64,000 nt of DNA from Hyphomicrobiales bacterium (GTDB lineage Bacteria; Pseudomonadota; Alphaproteobacteria; Rhizobiales; Rhizobiaceae), in the NCBI GenBank assembly GCA_900466875.1, contig UBNQ01000023.1, positions 62,001-126,000 of the forward strand, written 5' to 3'. How positions within the stretch are numbered: position 1 is the stretch's first letter; each line of letters opens with the position of its first letter. The notes under the pieces are model-generated. The model was given only the letters and a program-made list of their open reading frames with translations. It was not told the DNA's origin and did no database searches. This document shows positions 1-7,694 of the stretch, piece after piece. The translations under genes and the position numbers were made by a program.

Positions 1-563
1 TTGGCCAGGAGCGGCGTCACGAAATCACGCACGCCCGCGCTTGCGGCAGGTGTGCTGGCCGATCCGGAATGACCCGGTTCAGCGACAGGCGTTTCCGCCG
101 CCGGTCCCGTGCCGTTGCCGCTCTCTTCCTCGGACGGTGCCGAAGGTCCGGCCGATACGGGCTGTTCGCCGGTGATCTCGTCGGCCGATCCATCACTCTC
201 TGTTGCCGGAGCCGGCTCTGCCGCATCCGTTTCATCGACAGGTTGGGACGCGCTGTTTTCCGGCGCAGCATCCATGTCAGTCTCTGCAGCAACTTCACCT
301 TCGACCGGTCCGTTGACCGGCCCATCGGCGGGCTTTTCCGTGCTCGTCTCAGCGGGCGGCGTGGGGCCATAGGTGCCGTCGTCGGTTTCTTCCGGCGTGT
401 AGGTTTCGGCAGTGTCGGGCTGATTGCCGTTGGCGGGTGCTGCCGCGTGGTTGTTGCCCGTGGTCGTGTCGTCCTTTGCCGCACCGGTGGAACCGGACGA
501 CGGCGATGTTTGGCTCGGCGCGTTTGACTGGCTGCCGCCACCGAAAATACCTTCGATAAGCAA
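1..563 (-). CDS. Acidic, low-complexity Ala/Pro/Thr/Glu-rich protein, N-terminal part only (cut by window edge)
   Basis: I found this frame by reading the minus strand; it stays open from a TTG codon at 563-561 to the window edge, about 187 codons. A GGAG sits six bases upstream of the TTG, and an in-frame TGA lies a little further upstream, so TTG is the likely start. The product starts MLIEGIFGGGSQSNAPS and then runs through a region very rich in Ala, Pro, Thr, Glu, Asp, Ser and Gly with almost no hydrophobic stretches, ending in the window at VRDFVTPLLA. Its acidic, disordered composition and the return to ordinary sequence at the end suggest a linker or tail before a folded domain outside the window. 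I see no signal peptide and no recognised family. The alternative frames have basic, Arg-rich translations typical of shadows. Confidence 0.55.
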   Translation of the reverse strand, partial: MLIEGIFGGGSQSNAPSQTSPSSGSTGAAKDDTTTGNNHAAAPANGNQPDTAETYTPEETDDGTYGPTPPAETSTEKPADGPVNGPVEGEVAAETDMDAAPENSASQPVDETDAAEPAPATESDGSADEITGEQPVSAGPSAPSEEESGNGTGPAAETPVAEPGHSGSASTPAASAGVRDFVTPLLA

Positions 564-794
564 TGTTTTCTCCGCTGTTGACGAATGTGGCGCGGCCTGT
601 AGCAGCCGTGGATTGAGGCCGGGTCAATGCGCGAATGACAAATAAAATCAATGTTTAAGCATCTGAAAATATGATTGAATGATAGGTTTCTCACGTTGAT
701 GAAAACAGTCGCGAAGGCTTGGCGCCGCCATCTTTTGGCCGGGTCCCGCATGTCTATCCAAATGCGCGAATCGAATGCATGGAGTTGATCTGTC

Positions 795-1613
795 GTGACC
801 TCTGGAACGCTCTCTTTTTTCGCGCTTTTCAGCGCTGCCGTCGCGTCAATGGCGGCTCCGGCCGTTGCTGCCGAACCGGTGCATTGCACCGTTATTCTCG
901 ATATCGAGACCGGCAAGCCCATCCACCGGCAGGGCGAATGCGATCACGCCATTTACCCGCAATCGACCTTCAAGCTGCCGCTGGCGATGATGGGCTATGA
1001 CAAGGGTATTCTTGTGGATGAGCACAATCCCCGCTGGGCCTATCAGGCGAAGTTCAAGCGCTCTGAGCGGGAGCAGAAGGCGACCGACCCGACCATATGG
1101 GAAAAGGATTCGATCGTCTGGTATTCCCAGGAGATCACCCGTCGCCTCGGAAAGCAGGCTTTCGCCGATTACATCCGTCGCTTCGATTACGGCAATCGCG
1201 ATGTTTCCGGTGGACCGGGCGGCACCGATGGCCTGACGGAATCCTGGCTGAGTTCGTCGCTGAAAATCTCGCCCGATCAGCAGGTGGACTTTCTGCGGCG
1301 CTTCATGACCGGCAAGCTGCCGATCTCGACAAAGGCCGTGACGATGACGCAGGCGATCGTGCCGAGCTTCAGTGCCGCAGATGGCTGGACAATCCACGGA
1401 AAGACGGGCGCCGGCTCCGTTCGAAACGGCCAGGGAAAGCTCGATGGCAGTCGCCCGGTCGGCTGGTTCGTAGGCTGGGCGCAGAAGGGAGACCGCAAGG
1501 TCGTCTTCGCGCGTTTGCTGGTGGACAACAAGCGCCATGCAGACAAGCCGATCAGCTTTACCGTGCGTGACGGGCTGATCGCGGATCTGCCGAAACTGAC
1601 CTCTAACCGTTGA
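795..1613 (+). CDS. Class D (OXA-type) beta-lactamase
   Basis: Periplasmic serine beta-lactamase that hydrolyses penicillins and related beta-lactams. The 272-residue product starts with GTG at 795; an in-frame TGA at 786-788 excludes a longer frame, and GGAG at 781-784 can serve as the ribosome site. Residues 1-26 form a Sec signal peptide ending AVAA. All class D landmarks are visible: the nucleophile motif STFK at 57-60 (Ser57, carboxylated Lys60), SIV at 106-108, YGN at 132-134, Trp151, KTG at 203-205 and GWFVGW near 227. Length is normal for OXA enzymes. No regulator gene adjoins it, and neighbours are unrelated, so it is probably a resident chromosomal gene. It could also be an OXA-like penicillin-binding protein homologue, but the complete motif set favours a true beta-lactamase. 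Confidence 0.9.
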   Translation: MTSGTLSFFALFSAAVASMAAPAVAAEPVHCTVILDIETGKPIHRQGECDHAIYPQSTFKLPLAMMGYDKGILVDEHNPRWAYQAKFKRSEREQKATDPTIWEKDSIVWYSQEITRRLGKQAFADYIRRFDYGNRDVSGGPGGTDGLTESWLSSSLKISPDQQVDFLRRFMTGKLPISTKAVTMTQAIVPSFSAADGWTIHGKTGAGSVRNGQGKLDGSRPVGWFVGWAQKGDRKVVFARLLVDNKRHADKPISFTVRDGLIADLPKLTSNR

Positions 1614-1620
1614 TAAGACA

Positions 1621-1649
1621 GCGAGCCGGATCGTGTCGACCCGGCTCGC
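1621..1649. terminator. Perfect 9-bp hairpin between convergent genes
   Basis: GCGAGCCGG at 1621-1629 pairs exactly with CCGGCTCGC at 1641-1649. It sits 8 bases past the beta-lactamase stop codon and before the convergent ATPase gene. There is no U-run on either strand, so it is a weak terminator candidate or an RNA 3'-end stabiliser. Confidence 0.35.
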
Positions 1650-1756
1650 ACATCGTGTCTGTTGCGCAAAAATGTGCCGCTGTTTTGCGACAAAGACATG
1701 CGATCAACTATGAAACTGAAAGCGTTTGGAGCGTACTCGACGGATCGCGACGCGCT

Positions 1757-2458
1757 TTAGAACCGGACTCCGCTTTCGTTGAGGAAGCAGGTTTTGTCGA
1801 ACGCGGCCAGATTGATCGGATTGGGCAACCGCACATCCTCCAGCGTCGGAAACGGCTTCTGCTGCGGATCATAGGTCCGGCTGATCTGCGAGACGAAGAC
1901 GATGATCAGGCCTTTTGCTTTTGCAAAGGCCTGCAGCGCGGAAATCTGCTGGTCGAGGGGCGGGGTGGAGCGCCGCTGATCCAGCAATTGCAGGTAATCG
2001 ACCACCACCATTGTTCCGGGCGCAGCGCAAGCCAGCCGTTTCTCGATGTACTCGGCGCTGATACGGTCCGAGCAATCGGGGACGAACAGGTCGCGATAGT
2101 CCGCCAGTCCCGTGCCAAGCCTCTTGAACCGGTTGGCTATCTGCGCCTCGGTATATTCAAGCGTGAAGAAGAAAGCGCGTCTGCCGGCCTTCATCGCTTC
2201 CACAGCCAGTTCCAGCGCCATCAGCGTCTTGCCGAGCCCGGGTCTGGCGCCGATCAGCAGCAGATCGCCGTTTTTCAGCTGCTCATAGAGCGCCTTGGCG
2301 GGAGAGGTCGCAGCATGACGGGCCGCAAGCAGGCTCCAGCTTTCGCAGCCTTCGTGTCTTGCAATGCGGTCAAGCGCAGTGGTGAGGGGAATGGATTGTT
2401 CACGCGACAGGGCTTTGGCCTTGCGCTTCAGATGATAGATCGGCGCAGTGAGTTTCAT
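1757..2458 (-). CDS. Short DnaB-type RecA-fold ATPase
   Basis: A 233-residue P-loop ATPase resembling the C-terminal motor domain of replicative helicase DnaB. It has a Walker A motif GARPGLGKT at 70-78, a glutamate-bearing strand (FFFTLEYTE, 97-104) matching DnaB motif H1a, a Walker B region VVVDYLQLL at 151-159, and the sensor segment IIVFVSQISR at 185-194. The usual DnaB N-terminal collar domain is missing and replaced by about 50 basic residues; the C-terminus ends soon after the last core strand. At half the length of DnaB it cannot be the replicative helicase; a DNA-repair, plasmid-type or regulatory role is possible. It reads convergently with the beta-lactamase gene and stands alone. 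Family fold is clear; function is not. Confidence 0.8.
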   Translation of the reverse strand: MKLTAPIYHLKRKAKALSREQSIPLTTALDRIARHEGCESWSLLAARHAATSPAKALYEQLKNGDLLLIGARPGLGKTLMALELAVEAMKAGRRAFFFTLEYTEAQIANRFKRLGTGLADYRDLFVPDCSDRISAEYIEKRLACAAPGTMVVVDYLQLLDQRRSTPPLDQQISALQAFAKAKGLIIVFVSQISRTYDPQQKPFPTLEDVRLPNPINLAAFDKTCFLNESGVRF

Positions 2459-2616
2459 CGATGAAACCTCCTGATGCGAGCATACTTCGCAAACCCTCCT
2501 TGTGCGCCTGCCCGGACAGTCGGTTCAAAACGTGGATGGCCCCGTATGAAATCTACTTTCCCGATCGGAGGGGGGAGGCGTGGGCTGCGCCGGAATCAGA
2601 TGATAGCTGAAACCCG

Positions 2617-2826
2617 TCAGATCCGGAAGCGGCGCGACGCCCAGACGATCACCACACCGAGCAACACTGCCAGCAGCCCCCAGAAGATCCAGGGTGTTTG
2701 ATCTATCATGAAGCTGGAGCGCGGATAGGGAAAGACGCCCGTGCCCTGGCCGATCCAGACAAGACCGATCACACCGACGAGAAAGCCGAAAATTCCGGCG
2801 ATAAGCCTGACCAAGCGCATTGCCAT
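2617..2826 (-). CDS. Small two-helix inner-membrane protein
   Basis: A 69-residue protein with two hydrophobic helices (about 5-25 and 46-64) separated by a short loop containing GTGVFPYPRSSFMI, and a basic C-terminus (RRFRI). Such conserved Gly/Pro/aromatic loops are common in small rhizobial membrane proteins; I do not recognise a named family. The start ATG at 2826 follows a GGAGG-like sequence (GGAGGAT in the minus direction). It precedes the ATPase gene on the same strand by about 160 bases, so the two may be co-transcribed, but nothing connects them functionally. Confidence 0.75.
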   Translation of the reverse strand: MAMRLVRLIAGIFGFLVGVIGLVWIGQGTGVFPYPRSSFMIDQTPWIFWGLLAVLLGVVIVWASRRFRI

Positions 2827-2845
2827 CCTCCTCCGCCGTCATCGT

Positions 2846-2915
2846 TAGAGCAATTCCAGCAAAAGTGGGAACCGGTTTTGCGTCCGGAATTGCGGTGAAA
2901 CAAAGAGATAGAGCA
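2846..2915. repeat. Rhizobial intergenic palindromic repeat
   Basis: The stretch starts AGAGCAATTCC and contains CAATTCC at 2851-2857 mirrored by GGAATTG at 2886-2892, followed by the AACAAAGAGATAGAGC-type tail at 2900-2915. I recognise this as one of the short dispersed palindromes found in many Rhizobiales intergenic regions. It lies upstream of the small membrane protein and downstream of the dehydrogenase terminator. Confidence 0.6.
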
Positions 2916-3024
2916 GTTTCGCGTTTCGAAGAAAGGCGGAAGCGCTTTGGGGGCAAGATATGGCGCAAACCGCAGTCCTCAATGCCGGCGGCATATGCGG
3001 AACCGGAAAACAGGTCCGCCGAAT

Positions 3025-3053
3025 TAAAAAAGGCCCGGCTTGCGGCCGGGCCT
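3025..3053 (-). terminator. Rho-independent terminator of the SDR gene
   Basis: GGCCCGGC (3032-3039) pairs with GCCGGGCC (3045-3052) around a five-base loop. In the minus direction the stem is followed by a run of six or more U residues (A-run at 3026-3031). It begins nine bases past the stop codon of the minus-strand dehydrogenase. Confidence 0.85.
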
Positions 3054-3061
3054 TGGGATCG

Positions 3062-3850
3062 TCAGAGCGACTTTGCCGCGCCGCCGTCGACGCGCAGCAT
3101 CGTGCCGGTGATGTAGCTGGCCGGCTCCGAGCAGAGGAAGGCGCCTGCCGCACCGAATTCCTCCACCGTGCCGAGGCGGCCGGCCGGAATGGTCTTCACC
3201 GAGGCTTCGCGGACCTCTTCCATGCTCTTGCCGAGCCGCTTGGCATTGGCGCCATCCAGCTCCTCGATCCGGTCCGTCAGGATGCGGCCGGGAAGCAGCA
3301 TGTTGGCGGTAATGCCGGAGCCGGCCACTTCGCTCGCAAGCGTCTTGTTCCAGCCGACCAGCGCACCGCGCAATGTGTTGGAAAGCGCCAGGTTCGCGAT
3401 AGGCTCGATGACGCCCGACGAGGCGACCGTCAGGATACGGCCCCAGCCCTGTTCCTTCATCTGCGGCAGCAGCGCGTTGGTCAGCGCAATCACCCGCAGC
3501 ACCATCGACTGGAAGAAGGTGTCGAGCTTGTCGACACTCATGTCCTGCGCGCCGCCGGGCGTCGGGCCTCCCGTATTGTTGACGAGGATATCGATGCCGC
3601 CGAGCTTTTCCCTGACGGCTTCGATCATGCTGTTGACGAAGTTCTCGTCGGCAAGATCCCCCCAGACCCATTCGGCCTTGCCCTTACCGGCGGCGTTGAT
3701 CGTTTTGCAGTTCTCGGCAAGCTTGTCGCCCGACCGTCCCACCAGGAGAACATTGACGCCTTCATTGGCCAGTGCCGTGGCGATGCCGAGGCCCAAGCCG
3801 CGCGACGAGGCCAGCACCAGGGCTCGTTTTCCCGAAATTCCCAGATCCAT
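3062..3850 (-). CDS. SDR-family oxidoreductase with a degenerate active site
   Basis: A 262-residue Rossmann-fold protein of the short-chain dehydrogenase/reductase superfamily, close to the group annotated as 3-oxoacyl-ACP-reductase-like. The nucleotide-binding loop reads ASSRGLGLG (14-22) instead of the canonical TGxxxGIG, NNTG is at 91-94, and the active-site serine pair is at 144-145. The expected YxxxK catalytic motif is changed to S157-xxx-R161, so both the proton-donating Tyr and the Lys are missing. A known SDR subgroup (BKR_SDR-like) lacks the perfect cofactor motif and catalytic tetrad, so this is likely a natural family feature and not a sequencing error. Substrate is unknown. It is followed by a strong terminator and stands alone. 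Confidence 0.85.
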   Translation of the reverse strand: MDLGISGKRALVLASSRGLGLGIATALANEGVNVLLVGRSGDKLAENCKTINAAGKGKAEWVWGDLADENFVNSMIEAVREKLGGIDILVNNTGGPTPGGAQDMSVDKLDTFFQSMVLRVIALTNALLPQMKEQGWGRILTVASSGVIEPIANLALSNTLRGALVGWNKTLASEVAGSGITANMLLPGRILTDRIEELDGANAKRLGKSMEEVREASVKTIPAGRLGTVEEFGAAGAFLCSEPASYITGTMLRVDGGAAKSL

Positions 3851-4247
3851 TCCGTTCTCCTGTGGCGATGTTGTCTGTGGAAGCGGTTATAATGGCCGGT
3901 GCTCACATTGGAAGCCTGATCAGGCCATGAACCAGCTTGAGCGCGTGCAAAGGTTTGGGGGTGGCTTTAGGACGCAATCGCCAAAGAGGGCTTGGCTTGC
4001 GGCCCGGTTTGACTTTACGGATGTCGATATCGAAGAAAGGTTGCAGGTCGTCAGGTTGTATGACAACAAAAGCGAGGAGATTTGCAAGGAACTTTGACGT
4101 TGACGTAAACGTTATTTATCCTGCAGGTATGGGAGTGGGTCTTCTCGTCAGGTTGGTTGGTGTCGTATCTCGGCTCGACAACAATCTTGGCATTTGCCAA
4201 GGAGTAATGCGACAAAAGGGGATCCCGCCAAGGCGGAGGCATTTGGA
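3851..4247. other. Intergenic region between divergent SDR and ETF-QO genes
   Basis: This stretch of about 400 bases carries no convincing gene. Open frames here are short or are extensions of antisense frames. It must hold the promoters of both divergent genes; the only specific site I can support is the palindrome at 4094-4114, described separately. Confidence 0.6.
4094..4114 (+). promoter_or_regulatory. LiuR-like (MerR-family) operator upstream of ETF-QO
   Basis: The sequence TTGACGTTGACGTAAACGTT contains three ACGT cores at 4097, 4103 and 4109, spaced six bases apart, in a near-palindrome. It closely matches the operator reported for LiuR, the MerR-type regulator of branched-chain amino acid degradation in proteobacteria, whose regulon often includes electron transfer flavoprotein genes. 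It is about 133 bases before the ETF-QO start. The match is from memory of the consensus. Confidence 0.6.
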
Positions 4248-5912
4248 ATGAGTGAAGAGATGGAACGTCCCGAACGGGAATCGATGGAATTCGACGTGGT
4301 AATCGTTGGCGCTGGTCCTGCCGGCCTGTCCGCGGCAATCCGGCTGAAGCAGATCAACCCCGATCTGACCGTGGTCGTGCTGGAAAAGGGCGCGGAAGTC
4401 GGCGCTCATATCCTCTCCGGTGCGGTGGTCGATCCGGTTGGCATCGATGCGTTGTTGCCCGGCTGGCAGGAAGAGGACGGTCATCCGTTCAAGACCAGGG
4501 TCACCGACGACCAGTTCCTGTTCCTGGGCCCTGCCGGCTCCATCCGCCTGCCCAACTTCGCCATGCCGCCGCTGATGAACAATCACGGAAAATATATCGT
4601 TTCCCTCGGCAATGTCTGTCGGTGGCTTGCGGGGAAGGCGGAAGAGCTCGGCGTCGAGATCTATCCCGGCTTTGCCGCGAGCGAAGTGCTGTATGACGAC
4701 GCGGGCAATGTGATCGGTGTCGCGACAGGCGACATGGGCATCGAGAAAAACGGCGAGCCCGGCCCCAACTATACCCGCGGCATGGAACTGCTGGGCAAAT
4801 ACACGCTGATCGGCGAGGGCGTGCGCGGGTCGCTGGCCAAGCAGCTGATCCAGAAGTTTGGCCTGTCGAAGGACCGCGACGTCCAGAAGTTCGGCATCGG
4901 CATCAAGGAGCTCTGGGAAGTAAAACCGGAAAAACACCGCCAGGGCCTCGTGCAGCACTCCTTCGGCTGGCCACTCGACATGAAGACCGGCGGCGGTTCC
5001 TTCCTCTATCACCTGGAAGACAATCTCGTCGCCGTCGGCTTCGTCCTGCATCTCAATTACAAGAACCCCTATCTCTACCCGTTCGAGGAATTCCAGCGGT
5101 TCAAGACCCATCCGGCAATCAAGGACACGTTCGAGGGCGCCAAGCGCCTCTCCTATGGCGCCCGTGCGATCACCGAGGGCGGGTATCAGTCGGTGCCGAA
5201 ACTGTCCTTCCCGGGCGGTGCGCTGATCGGCTGCTCGGCCGGTTTCGTCAACGTGCCGCGCATCAAGGGCAGCCATAATGCCGTGTTGTCCGGTATTCTG
5301 GCCGCAGACAAGATCGCAGCCGCGATCGCGGACGGCCGTGCCAATGACGAGCCGATCGAGATCGAGAACGAATGGCGCGATGGCCCGATCGGCACGGATC
5401 TGAAGCGGGTTCGCAACGTCAAGCCGCTCTGGTCGAAGTTCGGCACGCTGATCGGCATCCCGCTTGGCGGGCTGGACATGTGGACCAACCAGTTGTTCGG
5501 CTTCTCGCTGTTCGGCACGCTGAAGCACGGCAAGACCGACGCGGAAAGCCTGGAGCCGGCGGCAAAGCACAAGAAGATAAACTATCCGAAGCCGGATGGC
5601 GTGCTGACCTTCGACCGTCTGTCTTCGGTCTTCCTGTCCAGCACCAACCACGAGGAGGACCAGCCGGTCCATCTTCAGGTGAAGGACATGCAGCTGCAGA
5701 AGCGCTCCGAGCACGATGTCTTTGCCGGTCCGTCGACGCGTTACTGTCCGGCGGGCGTCTACGAGTGGGTCGAGAAGGAGGGCGAGGAGGTTTACGTCAT
5801 CAACGCGCAGAACTGCGTCCACTGCAAGACCTGCGATATCAAGGACCCCAACCAGAACATCAACTGGGTGCCCCCGCAGGGTGGTGAAGGGCCGGTCTAT
5901 CCGAATATGTGA
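4248..5912 (+). CDS. Electron transfer flavoprotein-ubiquinone oxidoreductase (ETF-QO)
   Basis: Inner-membrane-associated flavoprotein that passes electrons from reduced ETF (fed by acyl-CoA and branched-chain acyl-CoA dehydrogenases) to ubiquinone. I chose ATG 4248, with GGAGG about ten bases upstream; it gives 554 residues, the usual length, while an upstream GTG/ATG would add 18 unrelated residues. The FAD dinucleotide motif GAGPAGLSAA is at 21-30. The C-terminal 4Fe-4S cluster ligands are visible as Cys500 and Cys523-x2-Cys526-x2-Cys529 followed by DIKDP. The central region has the ubiquinone-binding and amphipathic stretch typical of the family. Upstream lies a LiuR-like operator, which fits induction during branched-chain amino acid or fatty acid catabolism. 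etfA/etfB are not in the window. Confidence 0.96.
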   Translation: MSEEMERPERESMEFDVVIVGAGPAGLSAAIRLKQINPDLTVVVLEKGAEVGAHILSGAVVDPVGIDALLPGWQEEDGHPFKTRVTDDQFLFLGPAGSIRLPNFAMPPLMNNHGKYIVSLGNVCRWLAGKAEELGVEIYPGFAASEVLYDDAGNVIGVATGDMGIEKNGEPGPNYTRGMELLGKYTLIGEGVRGSLAKQLIQKFGLSKDRDVQKFGIGIKELWEVKPEKHRQGLVQHSFGWPLDMKTGGGSFLYHLEDNLVAVGFVLHLNYKNPYLYPFEEFQRFKTHPAIKDTFEGAKRLSYGARAITEGGYQSVPKLSFPGGALIGCSAGFVNVPRIKGSHNAVLSGILAADKIAAAIADGRANDEPIEIENEWRDGPIGTDLKRVRNVKPLWSKFGTLIGIPLGGLDMWTNQLFGFSLFGTLKHGKTDAESLEPAAKHKKINYPKPDGVLTFDRLSSVFLSSTNHEEDQPVHLQVKDMQLQKRSEHDVFAGPSTRYCPAGVYEWVEKEGEEVYVINAQNCVHCKTCDIKDPNQNINWVPPQGGEGPVYPNM

Positions 5913-6159
5913 TGTGTTCGCCGGCCTTTGCGAGTAATTCTCGCGCAATGGATGGCAGGCGGCGGAATGTGAGCTGCCGTTTGCCAATTTACTCAGGCAG
6001 ATGTTGGCGGGTGATGAAAAGGCCTTGGTAAGCCTGTCGTCATTCTTATATCTGATCACATCTGACTGATGACCTATCTCTTTCGTGTTGTTCGAAAGAA
6101 GAATAGATATGGTTCCGGATAGGCAATCGAAGTCTTTTGCGCCAACAGGTCGGCATGTG

Positions 6160-6900
6160 ATGAGCAACAGGAAAACAGTCTTCGGCACCACCTCCGTGAT
6201 CGGAGCTTTCAAGGCCTGCGGTTTGATCGCCGCGATTGCGATCATGTCAGCCTTCTTCGGCGCGAGCGAAGCGGCCGCAGTCGATTGCCGCGCCTATCCC
6301 ACGCCCGGCGTAGACTGGAGCAACTGCAAGAAGCGTCTGCTCATGCTCGACAACAGCAATTTCGAGGGAGCCAATCTCTCGGGTGCCGATTTCAGCATGA
6401 CCGATCTCAGCCGCACGAACATCAAGAATGCGAATTTCAGCAAGACGATGCTGGTCCGCGCCTCGCTCGCGCAGTCCCACGCGGAAAACGCCAATTTCGA
6501 GCGTGCAGAGGGCTATCGCAGCAATCTCTCCGGCATTTCCGCTTCCGGCGCAAATTTCGTGTCCGCGGAAATGCAGCGGTCGAATTTTTCCGATGCCGAC
6601 CTCACCAATGTCGATTTCACCAAGGCCGAACTGGGCCGCGCAGTGTTCTACAAGGCGAAGCTCGCCAACACCCGCTTCGCGCTGGTCAACCTCTCGCGCT
6701 CGACCTTCCACAATGTGGATATCAGCGGGCCGGTGGATTTCACCAACGCCTTCCTTTTCCTCACCCGGATCGAAGGTGTGGACCTGTCGAAGGCCACGGG
6801 GCTTGAACAGGACCAGGTTGCACTCGCTTGCGGCGATGACAAGACGGTTTTGCCTGCGGGCCTGCAGAAGCCGGACAAGTGGCCCTGCGAAGACGAGTGA
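6160..6900 (+). CDS. Exported pentapeptide-repeat protein
   Basis: The product has an N-terminal signal peptide (hydrophobic core about residues 20-35, ending SEAAA) followed by a right-handed pentapeptide-repeat beta-helix. Repeats of the A(N/D)(F/L)xx type start at about residue 65 (NFEGANLSGADFSMTDLS) and run to about 195. Two Cys pairs flank the repeats (VDCRAYP...NCKK near the start; ALACGDD...WPCEDE at the end), consistent with disulfides in the periplasm. The start is uncertain: ATG 6160 puts the signal sequence nearest the N-terminus (246 residues), but in-frame starts at 6109 and 6085 exist. Most studied pentapeptide proteins are cytosolic, so the export signal is notable. Function unknown; it precedes an L,D-transpeptidase gene by 112 bases. 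Confidence 0.85.
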   Translation: MSNRKTVFGTTSVIGAFKACGLIAAIAIMSAFFGASEAAAVDCRAYPTPGVDWSNCKKRLLMLDNSNFEGANLSGADFSMTDLSRTNIKNANFSKTMLVRASLAQSHAENANFERAEGYRSNLSGISASGANFVSAEMQRSNFSDADLTNVDFTKAELGRAVFYKAKLANTRFALVNLSRSTFHNVDISGPVDFTNAFLFLTRIEGVDLSKATGLEQDQVALACGDDKTVLPAGLQKPDKWPCEDE

Positions 6901-7012
6901 CATCAAACACGATTGTTACCGGCCGGGACATTGGTGACACACGTTTTTAGCGAAGCGTTAACCATAACCTCCTTAGCTTGCGTCATCTTTTCGACGCATC
7001 AAGGACACGTTC

Positions 7013-7624
7013 ATGCCGATTTCTCGCCGCGGCCTTCTGGCTGGCTTGCCGCTTCTGCTGGCCGGTTGCGCATCGACCTATAACGAACAGCAGAACTATG
7101 CTGCCGTGCCGGACGAGGAGTTTCCTCTCCACCGCGTACCGATTGACAAGATCAAGCCCGAACTGCGCCGCCAGCAGGTTGCCTTCTCCGGAAACTATGC
7201 GCCGGGCACCGTTGTTGTCGATACGCCCGCACGGCGTGCCTATTATGTTCTCGGCGGCGGCCAGGCGATCCGTTACGGCGTCGGCGTCGGTCGCGCCGGC
7301 ATGGCTCTTTCCGGTAATGCCTATGTCGGACGCAAGGCCGAATGGCCGTCCTGGACGCCAACCGCCAACATGCAGCGCCGCGAGGAGCGTTACCGCAAGC
7401 TCGCAGGCGGCCTGCCGGGAGGCCCCAACAACCCGCTCGGCGCGCGCGCCATGTATCTCTATCGCAACGGCAACGACACGCTGTTCCGCCTGCACGGCAC
7501 CAACCAGCCGGAATCGATCGGCCACGCCATGTCGAGCGGCTGCATCCGCATGATGAACCACGACGTGATCGACCTCTACAACCGCGTCCAGGTCGGCGCC
7601 AAGGTTTTCGTTATCCAGGCCTGA
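7013..7624 (+). CDS. L,D-transpeptidase (YkuD family) lipoprotein
   Basis: Periplasmic enzyme that makes 3-3 peptidoglycan crosslinks or anchors proteins to peptidoglycan. The 203-residue product has a short basic N-terminus, a hydrophobic core and a lipobox LLAGC with the lipidated Cys at 19; the preceding SRRGLLAG could also allow Tat routing. The YkuD signature is complete: His161 in the LHGTN segment and SSGCIRM at 174-180 with catalytic Cys177 and Arg179. Rhizobiales rely strongly on L,D-transpeptidases for polar growth and typically carry many paralogues, so a precise subfamily cannot be given. A strong terminator follows. Confidence 0.94.
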   Translation: MPISRRGLLAGLPLLLAGCASTYNEQQNYAAVPDEEFPLHRVPIDKIKPELRRQQVAFSGNYAPGTVVVDTPARRAYYVLGGGQAIRYGVGVGRAGMALSGNAYVGRKAEWPSWTPTANMQRREERYRKLAGGLPGGPNNPLGARAMYLYRNGNDTLFRLHGTNQPESIGHAMSSGCIRMMNHDVIDLYNRVQVGAKVFVIQA

Positions 7625-7649
7625 GGCCGGACGATCCGCCTTTGACCAA

Positions 7650-7686
7650 GCCCGCCGCGTCGATCGCGGCGGGCATTTGCTTTTGT
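7650..7686 (+). terminator. Rho-independent terminator of the L,D-transpeptidase gene
   Basis: GCCCGCCGCG (7650-7659) pairs perfectly with CGCGGCGGGC (7665-7674) around a five-base loop, followed by ATTTGCTTTTG. It sits between convergent genes, so it may act in both directions, but the U-rich side favours the plus strand. Confidence 0.8.
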
Positions 7687-7694
7687 CGTCAGGT

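Noticed and set aside
4116-6245. A 709-codon open frame antisense to ETF-QO
   Set aside because: It is a shadow of the high-GC coding strand: Arg/Asp/Leu/Ala-rich, with no domain, while the plus strand encodes a complete ETF-QO.
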